This document shows, one piece after another, positions 14,537-15,702 of a stretch of DNA of 15,702 nucleotides. The stretch is from Hyphomicrobiales bacterium. GTDB lineage: Bacteria > Pseudomonadota > Alphaproteobacteria > Rhizobiales > Aestuariivirgaceae. The stretch is from the NCBI GenBank assembly GCA_020029455.1, contig JAIBJH010000032.1, forward strand, positions 1 to 15,702, written 5' to 3'. Both the position numbers and the translations under genes were made by a program. The notes beneath the pieces are model-generated. The model did not search any database. It had not been told where the DNA came from and saw only the letters and a program-made list of their open reading frames with translations. Within the stretch, counting starts at the first letter, position 1; the number at the start of each line of letters is the position of its first letter.

Positions 14537-15702
14537 ATGCCTGCAACCTGGACAAATACGCAAATCATCGACAATCTGCTGCGCGCTGGCCTCAGTTGGT
14601 CCGGCGGCACCATCACTTACAGTTTTCCGACAAGCGCTCCCAGCTGGTCGTTTTCGACGGGAGAAGGTTCAGGATTTTCGGCGCTCATTGCCTCACAGAA
14701 GGCCATGGCAGTAGCCGCACTGGCGCTGTGGGACGATCTGATCGCCCCTGATTTTGTGGAAGTGACGGGCACTTCCAATCTCACTCTGCAGAATACCACC
14801 AGCGGCATCGGCTATGCCCATGCCTATTTTCCAGGCGGATGGTCGGGCGCGGGTTCGGTCTGGTTCAATCCCACCTATAACAGCAGCTGGGGCACTAACG
14901 ACCTGGTGACGCCTACCGCCGGTGAATGGGGTTATCTCGCCTATATCCACGAGCTGGGTCATGCCTTGGGCCTTGAGCACCCTGGCGAATACAATGGCGG
15001 AAGCCCGACCTACGCCAATGACGCGGAATATGCTCAGGACACACTCATGTATTCAGTGATGTCCTATTTCGACGGCTCCTATACGGGCGCCGATTGGGTG
15101 GCAAGCGACGGCAAGGAATACTTCCCCCAGACCCCAATGCTGCACGATATCCTGGCGATTCAGGCTCTCTATGGGGCGGAAACATCGACACGGGCCGGCG
15201 ACACGGTCTATGGCTTCAATTCCACTGCCGGGAATCCACTCTACGATTTTTCGCAGAATGCGCACCCGATCCTGACCATTTGGGACGGCGGCGGCAATGA
15301 CTGGCTGGATCTGAGCGGCTTTTCCACTGCTTCAAAAATCGACCTCAATCCGGGCGCGTTTTCCGATTGCGATGGCATGACCAAGAACATCGCCATTGCT
15401 TATGGCTGCGACATCGAAAACGCCATTGGCGGCTCCGGCAACGACACGCTGATCGGCAATGCGCTGGACAACACATTGATGGGCGGTGCTGGAGCTGACA
15501 CCCTTACCGGCGGCGCTGGCGCCGACATCCTGATGGGCGGTAGTGGCAACGACACATTCTATGCCGATGTCCTGGACTACCTCCTGCAGTTCAGCGGCGG
15601 CGCCGGCTACGACATCCTCTACATTACCGGCGCACTCTCATTTACATACGACTATCTTGCCTACGGCTTCGAGGAAATGTGGTTCCTGGACGACGAGCCA
15701 CC
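14537..15702 (+). CDS. Serralysin-type RTX metalloprotease (M10B), C-terminus cut off
   Basis: The first 388 residues are in the window and the frame is still open at its end. The catalytic zinc motif HELGHALGLEHPG (138-150) supplies His138, Glu139, His142 and His148, and the Met-turn SVMSYF (173-178) follows at the usual distance with the serralysin tyrosine. ILTIWDGGGNDWLDLSGF (245-262) is the standard start of the serralysin C-terminal domain. Calcium-binding RTX nonapeptides follow at about 298-339 (GGSGNDTLIGN, GGAGADTLTGG, GGAGADILMGG, GGSGNDTF), with another at 354-359. There is no N-terminal signal peptide, as expected for type I secretion through a C-terminal signal that would lie outside the window. 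A Shine-Dalgarno AAAGGGA sits 8 nt before the ATG. Two cysteines (278 and 291) lie just before the RTX repeats, which is unusual for this largely Cys-free family. No inhibitor or secretion gene is visible. Confidence 0.93.
   Translation, partial: MPATWTNTQIIDNLLRAGLSWSGGTITYSFPTSAPSWSFSTGEGSGFSALIASQKAMAVAALALWDDLIAPDFVEVTGTSNLTLQNTTSGIGYAHAYFPGGWSGAGSVWFNPTYNSSWGTNDLVTPTAGEWGYLAYIHELGHALGLEHPGEYNGGSPTYANDAEYAQDTLMYSVMSYFDGSYTGADWVASDGKEYFPQTPMLHDILAIQALYGAETSTRAGDTVYGFNSTAGNPLYDFSQNAHPILTIWDGGGNDWLDLSGFSTASKIDLNPGAFSDCDGMTKNIAIAYGCDIENAIGGSGNDTLIGNALDNTLMGGAGADTLTGGAGADILMGGSGNDTFYADVLDYLLQFSGGAGYDILYITGALSFTYDYLAYGFEEMWFLDDEP

Overview
The window looks like chromosomal DNA from an alphaproteobacterium, probably of the Rhizobiales/Hyphomicrobiales type. 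This is inferred from the high-GC, Ala/Gly-rich coding style, an RpoE-ChrR (ECF11) pair with its typical promoter, a symporter-fused sensor kinase, an MttB-like methyltransferase without pyrrolysine, and GC-rich palindromes with CCCGG/CCGGG arms between genes. I see no rRNA, tRNA, CRISPR array, insertion sequence or phage gene. Gene density is high and no gene-free stretch exceeds 300 bases.

Layout. (1) 1-1250, minus: the N-terminal 416 residues of a sodium/solute-symporter-type sensor kinase, cut by the window edge. (2) 1411-1836, plus: mscL, followed by a strong intrinsic terminator. (3) 1908-3101, plus: a class I aminotransferase whose start lies 14 nt after that terminator; it converges on (4), with a palindromic repeat between them. 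(4) 3217-5418, minus: a MarC-family membrane protein downstream of an MttB-like corrinoid-type methyltransferase. (5) A 239-nt divergent control region with a 20-nt inverted repeat and an imperfect direct-repeat pair. (6) 5658-7244, plus: an APC-superfamily amino acid/amine permease ending in an intrinsic terminator. (7) 7308-10937, plus: a tightly overlapping three-gene unit made of a GlpA-like flavoprotein with a C-terminal [2Fe-2S] BFD domain, a second FAD/NAD(P) oxidoreductase, and an FGGY kinase resembling GlpK. (8) 11050-12281, minus: rpoE-chrR, with its promoter overlapping the end of the next gene. (9) 12346-14370, minus: a CocE/NonD-type serine hydrolase. (10) 14537-15702, plus: a serralysin-type RTX metalloprotease, cut by the right edge.

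How the genes may work together. The centre of the window (3217-10937) reads as a small-molecule catabolic locus: uptake by the permease, demethylation by the MttB homologue, and a kinase-plus-dehydrogenase module that would phosphorylate a polyol and oxidise the product. The kinase lacks the arginine that holds glycerol in GlpK, so its substrate may not be glycerol. RpoE-ChrR is an almost textbook zinc anti-sigma/singlet-oxygen system, and its -35 element begins with the stop codon of the upstream hydrolase. The most interesting points are the kinase substitution with its unusual partner set, the operator-like structure between the MttB homologue and the permease, and two intrinsic terminators placed 14 and 18 nt before start codons. 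I do not see evidence strong enough to claim a wholly new defence or mobile system here.
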